The notes under the pieces were generated by a model. That model saw nothing but the letters and a program-made list of their open reading frames with translations, had not been told where the DNA came from and searched no databases. Positions 31,211-43,100 of a DNA stretch of 64,000 bases are shown here, piece after piece. The DNA comes from Gautieria morchelliformis (lineage: Eukaryota; Basidiomycota; Agaricomycetes; Gomphales; Gomphaceae): contig WHVA01000083.1 of assembly GCA_015179125.1 (NCBI GenBank), positions 62,001 through 126,000 on the forward strand, read 5' to 3'. Both the position numbers and the translations under genes were made by a program. Position 1 is the first letter of the stretch, and each line of letters begins with the position of its first letter.

Positions 31211-32448
31211 GAAAGGCCCGGCCGCTCGGTCTATGGACACGTCTATGGACCCATCCATGGACCCACAAACCCTAAAAGATAAAGTCATGTGACCTTAACG
31301 CCCACTGAACCCCATGAACCACGCCCACCCATGAACCACCAGAACGCGTCCATATTTGCCTTATATAGACAGATGAGTATCCAGCAGCCGAACTAAAATA
31401 TTTTCGTATGCACCCTTCTCACCGTGAGGATACTACTGTGTCTGCCATATCTCCATGTCCATATCTGGACCAATTGTGTAATACTACTCCCTGGATCTAA
31501 AAATTGTCTTTCCCTCCCCTTTGACCGCGGTCATTGAAAAGAATAAAAGTTTCCAATAATACTAAGTCAAATAGATGTATGATTCAAACTTCAAAGTGAA
31601 GTCGAATCGAGTAGAGGTCGATATGAGAGACAACAATTTGCATATGAAGATGTATGCAACAAGACAAAAATACACACAGATGATGTGCGTCGATATAATG
31701 CTTCGAATCAGTGAGTACGATTTGACTGAGCTGGTACTATACATTCGACGTGCTTTTAACTGATGTATGAAACGAACTAGGACGGATGTGTACGACCGGC
31801 GTGAGGAGGTGCGGATGATGGTACGGGATTTGTTATACCGGTAGCTGCGGAGTGTATGTGGATTCTAACGAATGGGAGTAATGGAATATGGTGTAGGTGA
31901 GGTTAGCTCACCAGGTGCATGGAGCAGAGATGCCGCTCGCTCAGGCGTGCGGGCTCTCTGCTCGGCGACTGCTCTCACTCTGATTGCGCTAGGCGGTGCT
32001 TCGGCTCTTTTCCTTCTCTCTCTCTTTTTTTTTTTTGTACTCGTTGGCATCATGTATGAGCTTATTATTTAGTAAGTATGCTATCTGTTTCTGTGGTTCG
32101 GCAAGGGTATCTGCTTGGGTTGGTGGTTGAAACCGTGCTGTTGTGTCTACTTGGTGTGGGCTGGGTGGGACAGAAAGGACAGAAACTTTAAGGGGTGAGT
32201 GAAAGAGAGTGACTACTATGCTTGAGAGAGCAGGGATGGGGGAGAGAGAAAAATGGATGACCAGGAGACGCCCGCTGCTGTGCTCCGCTGGACACTGGGT
32301 GCCAACGAACGCCGGCACCTAACTCATTCCAGCCTCGACTATGCTGGGTCTGTTGGGATTTTCGTGGAGAGAGGACACGGGGAATGAAGCACAACCAATG
32401 TGGTAGTGCGTGGTTACAAACGGATGGAGTAAATACACATAAACTACA
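31211..32448. other. Gene-free stretch left of the Helitron array
   Basis: No gene is supported. Around 31480-31530 the minus strand reads GACCGCGGTCAAAGGGGAGG, then AATTTTTAGATCCAGGGAG. This resembles the end of a Gypsy-type element just before its 3' LTR (compare GACGGTCAAATTTTTAGAAC before the LTR at 11948). I could not delimit an LTR. From 31860 on there is a GC-rich stretch and a T run near 32027, nothing identified. Confidence 0.35.
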
Positions 32449-33352
32449 TCTAAGAGTTAAACGCGCTCAGTGGGTTGTGGGCGCTGCTGACCAATGCTTG
32501 GTGACCAGTTTGTCAGCGGAGCGCGCGAGCGGCGCAGCCGCGAGCCCCTGGGCCCTACCGGCGGTTTGCGCCACTCTTCCGGCTCCAGCGCTGCCGCGAG
32601 TGGTTTAGGCCGGTCTGCCGGCTCAGGCGCTCAAAGCAGCGCTGCGCTGGCAGATCGCTGCGCAGCCAGCCGCTTTGCGCACTCCACCACCACCCTCCTC
32701 TCCTCTCCTCTCTGCCCACTACTAGATAGAATAAAAATTGCGTGAGACTGAATTAATAGATAGCCTATATAGTGTAGTACACAAAAGATCTCTTCCCAGG
32801 GAGGTCTCTGCAGTGAACTATTGGGGTTGACCCCTTCATTGGGGCAGCTTTTTCTCTGCTAAGGAGCCAGGTAGTCATCCCAGGCTGCCTTAGAGGGAGC
32901 CACAATTGCATTGCAGTTCTTTCAGTGTTGACTTGCACTACTGGTGGCTGAAGAAGACATCTCCCCAGGACCAGGACCAGGACCAGGACCTTTTACTGGA
33001 AGAATTATTCCAGTTGGATAGCCGAAGAAGACTTGGATATTTTCATCAAAAAAATTCCCCATCCCTTCCTTGGTACATATATTTCTCTGTGGTCTGGTGT
33101 GAGCCATCTGACAGTTTTTTTTTTTCTTTTAAATAGAAATTATTAAATTCCCTTGACTTTGCCTAACAAACAGACTCCCCATCCCTTCCTTGGTATGTAT
33201 GTATTTCTCTGTGGTCTGGTGTGAGCTGTCTGACATTTATTTAATTAGAAATTAATAAATTCCCCTGACTTTGCCCAAGAAAAATTAACAACAACAGCAT
33301 CTGCTTGCAAATGTAAGTTGAAGTGGGGTAGCTTGATTGTTCCTCTAAGCTT

Positions 33353-36300
33353 ATGCCTGCATTTCTCAGGGATCCATCTACTCCAGAGAGAAATCGGCAG
33401 CAGGAGCGTGAAAGGGCGAGGGAGGAGCAGGAGGGTCGTATGACGTCGCCTACTGATCGGAGAGCGCGTGCCCTTGCTGTGGCTGCTGCCAGAGCTCGGA
33501 ACCAGCCACCCCCTCCACCACCTCCTTTTGCCATCCCTCACCCTCCTCCTAGAAGCAATGCGGCTGATCCTTTTCAACAACCTGCTGCAGGGCCATTACG
33601 TCCTCCTGATCCCAGTCCTGGACAGCAGGTGGCTGCCCTTCGTGCTCAGTTAGCAGCAATCCCAGCAGCACAGCCCGTGAGAAGATACAGGCAGGCGCCT
33701 ATACAGCCACCTCCCAATCTTCCTGTGGTTGGTTCTGCAGGAATTGCACAGTTGCGTGCTCAGGCTGCTGAGCAGTCTGCTATATTGCAGCAATTTGGAA
33801 GAGGTAGACAGGCAGCTAATCCTCCTGTAGTAGGTTCTGCAGGAGTGGCAGCATTGCGTGCTCAGGCCAATGCAATAAGACCAATGCCTCCGCTACTCCC
33901 TGCGCTTCTGCGGCCTCTTCAGCGACTCCCTGCACCTCCTCAGCCTCCTCTGCCACTCCCTGCACCTCCACAGCCTCTTCTGCCACACCCTGCACCTCCT
34001 CAGCCTCCTCTGCCACTCCCTGCACCTCCACAGCCTCTTCTGCCACACCCTGTACCTCGGCAGCGTCCTCAGCGACTTCCTCCTTTTATTCCACTCGGTC
34101 GCTCTAGAATAATCGAGGCAGATGTGCTGCGTCATGATCTGGGTCCCATGGTTGTTGCCTGCCCTGACTGTGGAGCATTACACTGGATGGCAGAACGCCT
34201 GCTGAGATCCTCAAATCGGCGGCCCAGATTTGGTGATTGCTGTTTAGAAGGCAAGGTGCAGCTTCCAGAGCTGCCAGTGCTCCCTCAGCCATTGAGACGG
34301 CTCTTAGAGGGCCAGGACCCTGAGGCCAAACAGTTTCGCAAGAACATCAGGCAGTACAATGCTGCATTTGCATTCACTTCCTTGGGAGCCGACTTTGACC
34401 AAGATTTGCTGCGGGAGGGTCGTGGTCCATATGTCCTCAAGCTGCAGGGCGAACTGTATCATATTCATGGCTCTCTCATCCCTAACCCTGGGAGGCGGAT
34501 ACAGTATGCCCAACTTTATATATATGATCCAGCATTGGCTTTGGCACAGAGGAACACCCGTAACCCAGGTCTGTCTCCAACTATCATGGGAGACTTGCAG
34601 GAAATGCTCCTCTTATGCAATCCTCATGTTCCCATATATAGACAAGTGGCTGAGAGGCTCAGAGCTCAGGGACAGAATGGTGAGATCCGGGCTAGGCTCA
34701 CATACAGGGAACACAGGGATCCTAGGAGGTATAATATCCCTACTGCGGATGAGATTGCGGTGGTTCTTCCTGGAGATGGCATCAACCCTGAACCTAGCGA
34801 TGTTATTGTCCAGCTCAAAGGTGGACGCTTTCAAAGGGTATCCGATATGAATCCAAACTATGCCTCTCTTCACTATGTCTTGCTCTTTCCCAGGGGAGAG
34901 TTGGGGTGGCAACCTGGTATTCGCTATCGCCAATTACCAGACGGGCGTGAGCGAAGTGGGCATGTCACCCAAATTCAGTTCCATTCCTATCGTCTCTTCC
35001 AGAGAACAGAAGAACCTACAACACTCCTGCGCGCTGGCAAATTATTCCAGCAGTACATTGTAGACTCTTGGGCCGCTGCAGAGCAAAGCAGGCTGTGGTG
35101 GATCAGGACAAATCAACACACTCTCCGTGCTGAGATGTATAACCAGATGATGGATGCCTTTCATCGCAATGACAATGACAGAGATCCAAACAACTTGGGC
35201 ATAAGATCCATTCTGCCAGCCACATTTCAGGGGGGGACACGGGACATGCAGGAAAACCTGCAGAACTCTCTGGCCATTTCAAGGAAGTATGGTGTGGCAG
35301 ATCTCTTTATTACCATGACTGCCAATCCCAACTGGCAGGAGGTATTGGATGCATTGTTGCCCGGACAAACTCCTCAGGACAGGCCTGACCTGGTGTCGCG
35401 GGTGTTCCAGCTCAAAAAGAAATACCTCATTGACTTGATCGTCAAGGAAAAGATTTTTGGGGAAACCGTCGCTCGCGTGCACACCATTGAATTCCAGAAA
35501 AGGGGACTCCCACACATGCATATTCTTATCTGGTTTGAAAGAGATTCCAAGATCAGACATGCACATGAGGTGGATTCAATGATTTCGGCAGAGTTCCCTG
35601 ATCCAGAGACTCATCCTGTCCTCTACCGGTTGGTCTGTGAGCTGATGACACATGGTCCCTGTGGACAAATGAAACCAAACGCACCCTGCATGGAAAATGG
35701 CAAGTGCAAGAAAAACTTCCCAAAGCCATTCTGTGAGGAAACCAGTCTGAATGAGGATGGATATCCAAAATATCGTCGTCGCAATGATGGAAGGCTGCAC
35801 AATGTCAGAGGTGACATGCTGGACAACAGATGGGTTGTGCCATACTCTGCTCTGCTCTTGCTCAAATTCTGGTGTCACATCAACCCTGAGCTCACCATCA
35901 ATGTGAGGTGTATCAAGTATATCCACAAGTATCTCTACAAGGGCCATGATCGGACCACCATGCAGTTTGGTCGCACCCAGGATGAAATTAAGCAGTACCT
36001 GGACGCTCGCTATGTCAGTGCTCATGAGGCCTGTTGGAGGTTGCTGGAGCGGGAAATCCACACCCAGGTGCCTGCAGTCATGGCACTGCCAGTCCATGAA
36101 AAGGACCATCACACAATCATCTTTGATCCCAACCAGGATGTGGACAACATCCTGGAAAGGGCTGAGGCGAAAAAGACACCGCTCATGGCTTACTTTGAGG
36201 CCAATGGTATCTACCCTGAAGCACGTGATCTGCTCTATGTGGAGTTTCCTGAGCATTTTACCTGGCAAGCACAGGAAAAGGTATGGACACCACGCCAAAG

Positions 36301-38263
36301 AAGCTTTAGCATCGGTCGCCTTCACTTTGCAAACCCTAAATCAGGAGAGAGATTTTTTGTGCGCACTCTCCTCACAGTGGTCAAGGGGGCTAGATCCTTT
36401 GAGGAGCTTAGGTCGGTGGATGGCATACAATATGCTACTTACAAGGAGGCCTGTCGTGCAAGGGGACTTCTGGATGATGATCAGGAGTTGAGGTTGTGTC
36501 TCCAGGAAGCCAGTGGCATGAAAACAGGTGCTCAGCTCAGACATCTCTTTGCCACCATCCTTGGCCATTGCAATCCATCGGGCCCCGGCAGATTATGGGA
36601 TGCCTTCAGGGAGCACATATGTGATGATCTCAGACATCAGCTCCAAATCAGACATGGTATGCAGAATCCACAGGACGATCAGGTTTATGATTTTGGCCTC
36701 TTTCTCTTGGAAAAAATCCTCCAGCAGGGTGGAATGTCCTTGAGCAGCTTTGATGATATGCCTCGGGTGGCAGGCGGGTGGGAGGCCCTCATTGGAAACA
36801 GGTTCATAGCTGAGCAGAGGGACTATGACCCTGTTGCAGAGAGGGACATAGCTGATGAGGAGGTTCCCAGGCTGAATGAGGGGCAAAGGTCTGCGCATGA
36901 TCAGATATTACGGTCGGCACTGACCAGAGATGCTCATGGGAAACCTGATGGACAAATGTTTTTTGTCACTGGCTCAGGTGGCACTGGGAAATCATTCACA
37001 TGGAACACTCTAATCCACTCCTGTAGAGCGGAGAGCCTCATTGTGATCGCAGTAGCCTCATCTGCAATGGCTGCACTTATCCTGACTAAGGGTACAACCT
37101 CTCATAGCATGCTTGGAATTCCCATTCCTGTCCATGAGCGCTCTTTCTCCTCCATCAAAAAGAACTCTGACAAGGCTGACATGCTGAGACAGGCCAGTCT
37201 CCTCATCTGGGATGAGGCTGCAATGCAGCATCGCCATGCCATAGAGGCCATTGACAGGACACTGAGGGATTTCCTTGACCAGCCTGACAGACCCTTTGGT
37301 GGCATCACGGTCGCCTTTGGAGGTGACTTTCAGCAGACTCTGCCAATTGTCCCTAAAGGCTCCAAGGAGGATATCGTGGGAGCTACCCTTCAGAAGTCAT
37401 ATCTGTGGCCAAAGATCAGGGTCCTCCATCTGACAGAGAACATGCGGGTGAGAAATGACCCTGACAGAGCCATGTTTGCAGAATGGCTGCAGAATGTGGG
37501 CCAGGGAAAGGATCTCCCACTAGATCATACGTTCTCACTGCCTCCTCACATGGTGTGTGGCCCTGGAATTGAAGATCTGATCCAGGAAATATACCCTGGC
37601 ATTGGCAATCAAGTCCCTGCCCAGGACAATTACTTTCTGGAGCGTGCCATCCTCTGTGCCAGAAAGACTGAGGTCAATGAGATCAATTCCATGGTGTTTA
37701 GGGAGTTTCCAGGTGATGCTCAAGTCTTGCACTGCGCAAATTCCATTGAAGAATCCGACGATGCAGATCGGTATCCTGTGGAGTATCTGAATTCCATAGA
37801 GATGGGCTGTCTTCCTCCTGCTCGCTTGGAAGTCAAGCCTGGAGTGCCTCTGATGCTGTTGCGCAATTTGGATCAGAAGCAAGGACTATGCAATGGGACA
37901 AGGTTGCGGTTGGTGAGGATAAGCATTAGAGTGTTGGAGGTCAGGATCATCTCAGGTCCACGTGCAGGCAATATTGCTTTCATCCCCAGGATCATCATTA
38001 AGCCATCAGAGGGAGAGTTGCCATTTGTGCTGCAAAGGAGGCAGTTTCCAGTGCGTTTGGCATTTGCAATGACTATCAACAAGTCTCAGGGACAGTCTTT
38101 GGGTACGGTTGGGCTGGACCTGAGATATCCTGTGTTTGGACATGGTCAGTTGTATGTTGGTGTATCAAGAGGGACCAACTGGAACAGAGTGAAGGTCTTG
38201 CTTGAGGAGGGTTTGGACACAACCAACATTGTATATAAAGATGTATTACTTAGAGCTCCTTGA
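33353..38263 (+). CDS. Helitron Rep-helicase transposase
   Basis: A 1636-residue protein that nicks and unwinds DNA for rolling-circle transposition. Residues 1-260 are Pro/Ala/Gln-rich and contain a tandem repeat (PAPPQPLLPH type). A Cys-rich motif follows (CPDCGALHW ... CCLEGKVQLP, about residues 265-300). The Helitron-like N domain runs through FQRTEEPTTLLRAGKLFQQY and LPATFQGGTRDMQENLQNSL. The Rep (HUH) site is PHMH at residues 720-723, and the tyrosine region is IKYIHKYLYKGHD (Y856, Y860, Y862). A Pif1-type helicase follows: Walker A GSGGTGKS (1207-1214), Walker B LLIWDEAA (about 1283-1290), GGDFQQTLPI and the terminal INKSQGQSL ... GQLYVGVSRG. No frame break is seen. The start could be further upstream if the leader is spliced (AG acceptor near 33369). 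Confidence 0.93.
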   Translation: MPAFLRDPSTPERNRQQERERAREEQEGRMTSPTDRRARALAVAAARARNQPPPPPPPFAIPHPPPRSNAADPFQQPAAGPLRPPDPSPGQQVAALRAQLAAIPAAQPVRRYRQAPIQPPPNLPVVGSAGIAQLRAQAAEQSAILQQFGRGRQAANPPVVGSAGVAALRAQANAIRPMPPLLPALLRPLQRLPAPPQPPLPLPAPPQPLLPHPAPPQPPLPLPAPPQPLLPHPVPRQRPQRLPPFIPLGRSRIIEADVLRHDLGPMVVACPDCGALHWMAERLLRSSNRRPRFGDCCLEGKVQLPELPVLPQPLRRLLEGQDPEAKQFRKNIRQYNAAFAFTSLGADFDQDLLREGRGPYVLKLQGELYHIHGSLIPNPGRRIQYAQLYIYDPALALAQRNTRNPGLSPTIMGDLQEMLLLCNPHVPIYRQVAERLRAQGQNGEIRARLTYREHRDPRRYNIPTADEIAVVLPGDGINPEPSDVIVQLKGGRFQRVSDMNPNYASLHYVLLFPRGELGWQPGIRYRQLPDGRERSGHVTQIQFHSYRLFQRTEEPTTLLRAGKLFQQYIVDSWAAAEQSRLWWIRTNQHTLRAEMYNQMMDAFHRNDNDRDPNNLGIRSILPATFQGGTRDMQENLQNSLAISRKYGVADLFITMTANPNWQEVLDALLPGQTPQDRPDLVSRVFQLKKKYLIDLIVKEKIFGETVARVHTIEFQKRGLPHMHILIWFERDSKIRHAHEVDSMISAEFPDPETHPVLYRLVCELMTHGPCGQMKPNAPCMENGKCKKNFPKPFCEETSLNEDGYPKYRRRNDGRLHNVRGDMLDNRWVVPYSALLLLKFWCHINPELTINVRCIKYIHKYLYKGHDRTTMQFGRTQDEIKQYLDARYVSAHEACWRLLEREIHTQVPAVMALPVHEKDHHTIIFDPNQDVDNILERAEAKKTPLMAYFEANGIYPEARDLLYVEFPEHFTWQAQEKVWTPRQRSFSIGRLHFANPKSGERFFVRTLLTVVKGARSFEELRSVDGIQYATYKEACRARGLLDDDQELRLCLQEASGMKTGAQLRHLFATILGHCNPSGPGRLWDAFREHICDDLRHQLQIRHGMQNPQDDQVYDFGLFLLEKILQQGGMSLSSFDDMPRVAGGWEALIGNRFIAEQRDYDPVAERDIADEEVPRLNEGQRSAHDQILRSALTRDAHGKPDGQMFFVTGSGGTGKSFTWNTLIHSCRAESLIVIAVASSAMAALILTKGTTSHSMLGIPIPVHERSFSSIKKNSDKADMLRQASLLIWDEAAMQHRHAIEAIDRTLRDFLDQPDRPFGGITVAFGGDFQQTLPIVPKGSKEDIVGATLQKSYLWPKIRVLHLTENMRVRNDPDRAMFAEWLQNVGQGKDLPLDHTFSLPPHMVCGPGIEDLIQEIYPGIGNQVPAQDNYFLERAILCARKTEVNEINSMVFREFPGDAQVLHCANSIEESDDADRYPVEYLNSIEMGCLPPARLEVKPGVPLMLLRNLDQKQGLCNGTRLRLVRISIRVLEVRIISGPRAGNIAFIPRIIIKPSEGELPFVLQRRQFPVRLAFAMTINKSQGQSLGTVGLDLRYPVFGHGQLYVGVSRGTNWNRVKVLLEEGLDTTNIVYKDVLLRAP

Positions 38264-38419
38264 TTTTTTTATATCCACTTCTCTTAATATGATTTATGTG
38301 TTTTACTTCATTGTACTTGATGCAAATTGATTACTTTGATTTTCCCCAATGTACTTGACCTTACTGGTATGTTAGACTTACTGATGCATTTGACCCTACC
38401 GAGGCGCTTGACCTACACC

Positions 38420-38447
38420 CCCGCGCGAAGCGCGGGTACCCACCTAG
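38420..38447 (+). terminator. Helitron 1 3' hairpin and CTAG end
   Basis: Transposition terminator: CCCGCGC-GAA-GCGCGGG hairpin followed by TACCCACCTAG. The same signal closes Helitrons 2, 3 and 4 (at 40156, 46219 and 47719) with at most two changes. Confidence 0.9.
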
Positions 38448-38518
38448 TTACACTATATGAAAACAGCTCGGTGGGTTGTGGGCGTCGATATTATGTCAGG
38501 TTTTAGGTCAGCCTTAGT

Positions 38519-38868
38519 TATGCATGGAGACATGCATGTTATGTGTGGAGACATGCACCCTATGCTTGGGGACATGCATGCTATGTGTGGAGACACTCAT
38601 GTTATGCATGGAGACACACATGTTATGCGTGGGGACACACACGCTATGCTTGGGGACATGCATGCTATGCATGGTGACACGCATGTTATGCTTGGAGACA
38701 CACATTTTATGCATGGGGACATGCACCCTATGCTTGGGGACATGCATGCCACATGTGGGGACACACTATCCTTGGGGACAGACAGGCTATGCATGGGGAC
38801 ACACATGCTATGTGTGGAGACACACATGTTATGCGTGGGGACATGCATGTTATGCGTGGTAAGCAATT
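38519..38868 (+). repeat. 21-bp minisatellite in Helitron 2
   Basis: About 16 units of a 21-bp motif of the type ATGYRTGGRGACAYRCATGYT. Because 21 is divisible by three and no unit has a stop, one plus-strand frame reads as a heptapeptide repeat (M-x-G-D-M/T-H-x), and other frames on both strands also stay open. I regard these frames as a by-product of the repeat and not as genes. Confidence 0.9.
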
Positions 38869-38994
38869 CCAGTGCAAGCAAAAGTAACTAGGATAAATGG
38901 AGTAAGTAACTAATACCGAACAAGAGGAACTACAAGGGGGTGCTGGGTAGAACTAAGAACAATCAATAGGCAAAAGAACAAGGGAATGTGGGTC

Positions 38995-39755
38995 TAATTG
39001 ATTGTTACGTATTGGAATTCCCAGAGGTCGGAACTGGAAAGGACAACGGCTTCAACTTATGTGTTGCACCCCTGATGAACTACCATCCTAAGTATTTCGG
39101 GATTGACTTGCGGATATCGGAGAAGGCAGAAGTCAGGAACAGAGTACTGAGAGTCCAGGTTCGAAGGTCAGAGAACAAAGGTCGGAAGAGGCGGAAGAGG
39201 CGGAAGAGGCGGAGGACAGAGGGTCGAGAGCGGAAGGAGACAAGACTAGCAAAACTCGCTGTGCTAAGAACAGGAGACAGTGTGAAGGGAATCACATATC
39301 GAAGTTGATTATCTGATTGCAGGAATGGAGACATACATGAGGGGGTTTTATACAAAGAGCTGAAGCAACAGGTAATGGTATGGTACTAAGCAAATTCTGG
39401 AGAGTGCAAGAATCGGATAGACATACGGGGAAAGTAACTAATGCGGAACAATGGGATGACAAGGGGGTGTGCAGGGTAGGGTAAGTACAATGGCAAAGAA
39501 CAAGGCGAGTAAGTACAATAGGCCTCGGAAGAAACGGAATTACGGAAATGGTATCTTGCTGTGTTCAGGGTCGAGTACGGGGGCCGGTATCTGGATGTGG
39601 CCAGGGGTACTGAAATCACAAGGGTCGAGGTAGAGGGTTGCGGATGGTGCGGATGTTGTGGAATAGAGTCGGAGGTGATGCGGAGGTGGTGCAGAGGTGG
39701 TGCGGAGGATATGCGGATATGGCGGAGATGGTTGAGCGGAACAGTCGTAACATTG
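38995..39755 (-). repeat. Dispersed repeat carried inside Helitron 2
   Basis: Reverse complement of the repeat at 9105-10325, without its roughly 490-bp insertion. It starts and ends inside the Helitron, as expected for sequence captured by the element and carried along. Confidence 0.75.
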
Positions 39756-40156
39756 ATAGTGGAACAAATGGATCTCCTGATGCTCCGGACTTGCTATGCT
39801 AAGGGTCAAGTAGGGAAGGCCGGTGAATAGAGTCAAAAGGGGAAGTATGTGAATAGTAAAGAACAAGGGGATCAAAAGGTCAAAGTGTGGACATTGCGGA
39901 ATAGAGCCAGAGGAGGCATGGAGGTACCAGAGTTGGTCAAGCAGCATGGTCATAACATTACCTACCTTGATGTGTTACTTAGAGCTACTGTCAATCAATA
40001 AGATGCATTTTACTTATCTGAAAGAAAATTTCTTATCCGAATGTGTTTGACTTATCCCAAGTTTGATTTACCCAAGGCGTTTGACCTTGCTGATGCGTTT
40101 GACCTTACCGAGGCGTTTGACTTGCACCCCCGCGCGAAGCGCGGGTATCCACCTAG

Positions 40157-43100
40157 TCTAAGAGTGAAACGGGGGCAGTGGGTGGTGGGCGTTGCTGACC
40201 AATGCTTGGTCAGCAGTTTGTCAGCGGAGCGCGAGCGGCGCAGCCGCGAGCCTACCCGCGGTTTACGCCGGTCTTCTGGCTCCTGCGCTGCGCAGCGTTC
40301 TGGAGCGTGCGAGCGGCGCAGCCGCGAGCGGTTTACGCCGGTCTGCCGGCTCAGGCGCTCAAAGCAGCGCTGCGCTGGCAGATCGCTGCGCAGCCAGCCG
40401 CTTTGCGCACTCAACCACCACCCTCCTCTCCTCTCTGCCCAGTAGATAGAATAAAATTGCGTGAGAGTGAAAAAATAGATAGCCTATATAGTGTAGACTA
40501 CAAAAGATCTCTTCCCAGGGAGATCTCTGCAGTGAACTATTGGGGTTGACCTCTTCATTGGGGCAGCTTTTTCTCTGCTAAGGAGCCAGGTAATCATCCC
40601 AGGCTGCCTTAGAGGGAGCCACAATTGCATTGCAGTTCTTTTAGTGTTGACTTGCACTACTGGTGGCTGAAGAAGACATCTCCCCAGGACCAGGACCTTT
40701 TACTGGAATTATTCCAGTTGGATAGCCGAAGAAGACTTGGATATTTTCATCAAAAAAATTCCCCATCCCTTCCTTGGTACATATATTTCTCTGTGGTCTG
40801 GTGTGAGCCATCTGACATTTTTTTTTTTTTTAAATAGAAATTAATAAATTCCCTTGACTTTGCCTAACAAACAAACTCCCCGTACCTTCCTTGGTATGTA
40901 TGTATTTCTCTGTGGTCTGGTGTGAGCTGCCTGACATTGATTTAATTAGAAATTAATAAATTCCCCTGACTTTGCCCAAGAAGAATTAACAACAACAGCA
41001 TCTGCTTGCAAATGTAAGTTGAAGTGGGGTAGCTTGATTGTTCCGCTAAGCTTATGCCTGCATTTCTCAGGGATCCTTCTACTCCAGAGAGAAATCGTCA
41101 GCAGGAGCGTGAAAGGGCGAGGGAGGAGCAGGAGGGTCGTATGACGTCGCCTACTGATTGGAGAGCGCGTGCCCTTGCTGTGGCTGCTGCCAGAGCTCGG
41201 AACCAGCCACCCCCTCCACCACCTCCTTTTGCCATCCCTCACCCTCCTCCTAGAAGCAATGCAGCTGATCCTTTTCATCAACCTGCTGCAGGGCCATCAC
41301 GTCCTCCTATCCTTGCGGGGCCACCACATCCTCTTATGCCTGCAGGGCCGTCACGTCCTCCCAATCCCAGTCCTGGACAGCAGGTGGCAGCCCTTCGTGC
41401 TCAGTTAGCAGCAATCCCAGCAGCACAGCCCATGAGAAGATACAGGCAGGAGCCTATACAGCCACCTCCCAATCTTCCTGTGGTTGGTTCTGCAGGAATT
41501 GCACAGTTGCGTGCTCAGGCTGCTGAGCAGTCTGCTATATTGCAGCAATTGGGAAGAGGTAGACAGGCAGCTAATCCTCCTGTAGTAGGTTCTGCAGGAG
41601 TGGCAGCATTGCAGGTTCAGGCCAATGCAATAAGACCAATGCCTCGGCTACTCCCTGCGCTTCTGCGGCCTTTGCAGCGACTCCCTGCACCTCCTCAGCC
41701 TCTTCAGCGACTCCCTGCACCTCCTCAGCCTCCTCAGCCACTCCCTGCACCTCCACAGCCTCTTCTGCCACTCCCTGCACCTCCACAGCCTCTTCTGCCA
41801 CTCCCTGCACCTCCTCAGCCTCCTCAGCCACACCCTGTACCTCGGCAGCGTCCTCAGCGACTTCCTCCTTTTATTCCACTCGGGCGCTCTAGAATAATCG
41901 AGGCATATGTGCTGCGTCATGATCTGGGTCCCATGGTTGTTCCCTGCCCTGACTGTGGAGCATTACACTGGATGGCAGAACGCCTGCTGAGATCCTCAAA
42001 TCGGCGGCCCAGATTTGGTGATTGCTGTTTAGAAGGGAAGGTGCAGCTTCCAGAGCTGCCAGTGCTCCCTCAGCCATTGAGACGGCTCTTAGAGGGCCAG
42101 GACCCTGAGGCCAAACAGTTTCGCCAGAACATCAGGCAGTATAATGGGCGTTTGCATTTACTTCTTGGGTGCCAACTTTGACCTCAATTTGCTTCGGGAG
42201 GGTCGTGGTCCATATGTCCTCAAGCTACAGGGCGAACTGTATCATATTCATGGCTCTCTCATCCCTAACCCTGGGAGGCAGATACAGTATGCCCAACTTT
42301 ATATATATGATCCAGCATTGGCTTTGGCACAGAGGAACGCGTGTAACCCAGGTCTGTCTCCAACTATCATGGGAGACTTGCAGGAAATGCTCCTCCTATG
42401 CAATCCTCATGTTCCCATATATAGACAAGCGGCTGAGAGGCTCAGAGCTCAGGGACAGAATGGTGAGATCCGGGCTAGGCTCACATACGGGAACACAGGG
42501 ATCCTAGGAGGTATAATATCCCTACTGCGGATGAGATTGCGGTGGTTCTTCCTGGAGATGGCATCAACCCTGAACCTAGGGATGTTATTGTCCAGCTCAA
42601 AGGTGGATGCTTTCGAAGGGTATCAGATATGAATCCAAACTATGCCTCTCTTCATTATGTCTTGCTCTTTCCCAGGGGAGAGTTGGGGTGGCAACCTGGT
42701 ATTCGCTATCGCCAATTACCAGGCGGGCGTGAGCGACCTTGGCGTGTCACCCAAATTCAGTTCCATTCCTATCGTCTCTTCCAGAGAACAGAAGAACCTA
42801 CAACACTCCTGCGTGCTGGCAAATTATTCCAGCAGTACATTGTAGACTCTTGGGCCGCTGCAGAGCAAAGCAGGCTGTGGTGGATCAGGACAAATCAACA
42901 CACTCTCCGTGCTGAGATGTATAACCAGATGATGGATGCCTTTCATCGCAATGACAATGACAGAGATCCAAACAACTTGGGCACAAGATCCATTCTGCCT
43001 GCCACATTTCAGGGGGGGACACGGACATGCAGGAAAACCTGCAGAACTCTCTGGCCATTTCAAGGAAGCATGGTGTGGCCGATCTCTTTATTACCATGAC

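Larger units (their letters stand above)
32449..38447 (+). mobile_element. Helitron 1, apparently complete autonomous element (6.0 kb)
   Basis: The element starts TCTAAGAGTTAAACG after an A and ends in CTAG before a T, the A|TC...CTRR|T arrangement of Helitrons. Just before the end is a hairpin with a 7-bp perfect stem (CCCGCGC/GCGCGGG, loop GAA, 38420-38436), then 11 bases to the terminus. Near the 5' end there is a GC-rich palindromic segment (GCGCGAGCGGCGCAGCCGCG). The interior has one long intact Rep-helicase gene. A sequence of about 60 bp (CCCATCCCTTCCTTGGTA...) is repeated about 120 bp apart in the leader (33058 and 33178). Confidence 0.92.
38451..40156 (+). mobile_element. Helitron 2, short non-autonomous element
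   Basis: The 5' end is degraded: the terminal TC is not clear, but CAGCTCGGTGGGTTGTGGGCG matches the 5' end of Helitron 1. The 3' end is a full match: last codons and flank of the transposase gene (GTGTTACTTAGAGCT near 39971), the GTTTGACCTTNC repeats, the hairpin and CTAG at 40153-40156. Between them the transposase is replaced by a 21-bp minisatellite and about 1 kb that also occurs at 9105-10325. The following Helitron starts at the very next base. Confidence 0.8.

Noticed and set aside
33816..34135. Repeat-containing minus-strand frames (Val-Gln-Gly-Val type)
   Set aside because: Antisense of the Pro-rich repeat in the Helitron transposase.
35576..36325. 249-codon minus-strand frame in Helitron 1, also present in Helitron 3
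   Set aside because: Antisense of the conserved Rep region. Its presence in both copies follows from the conservation of the sense strand.
38457..38891. 144-codon frame with heptapeptide repeats
   Set aside because: It lies in a 21-bp minisatellite, where every frame without a stop in the unit stays open. No promoter, domain or conservation supports a gene.
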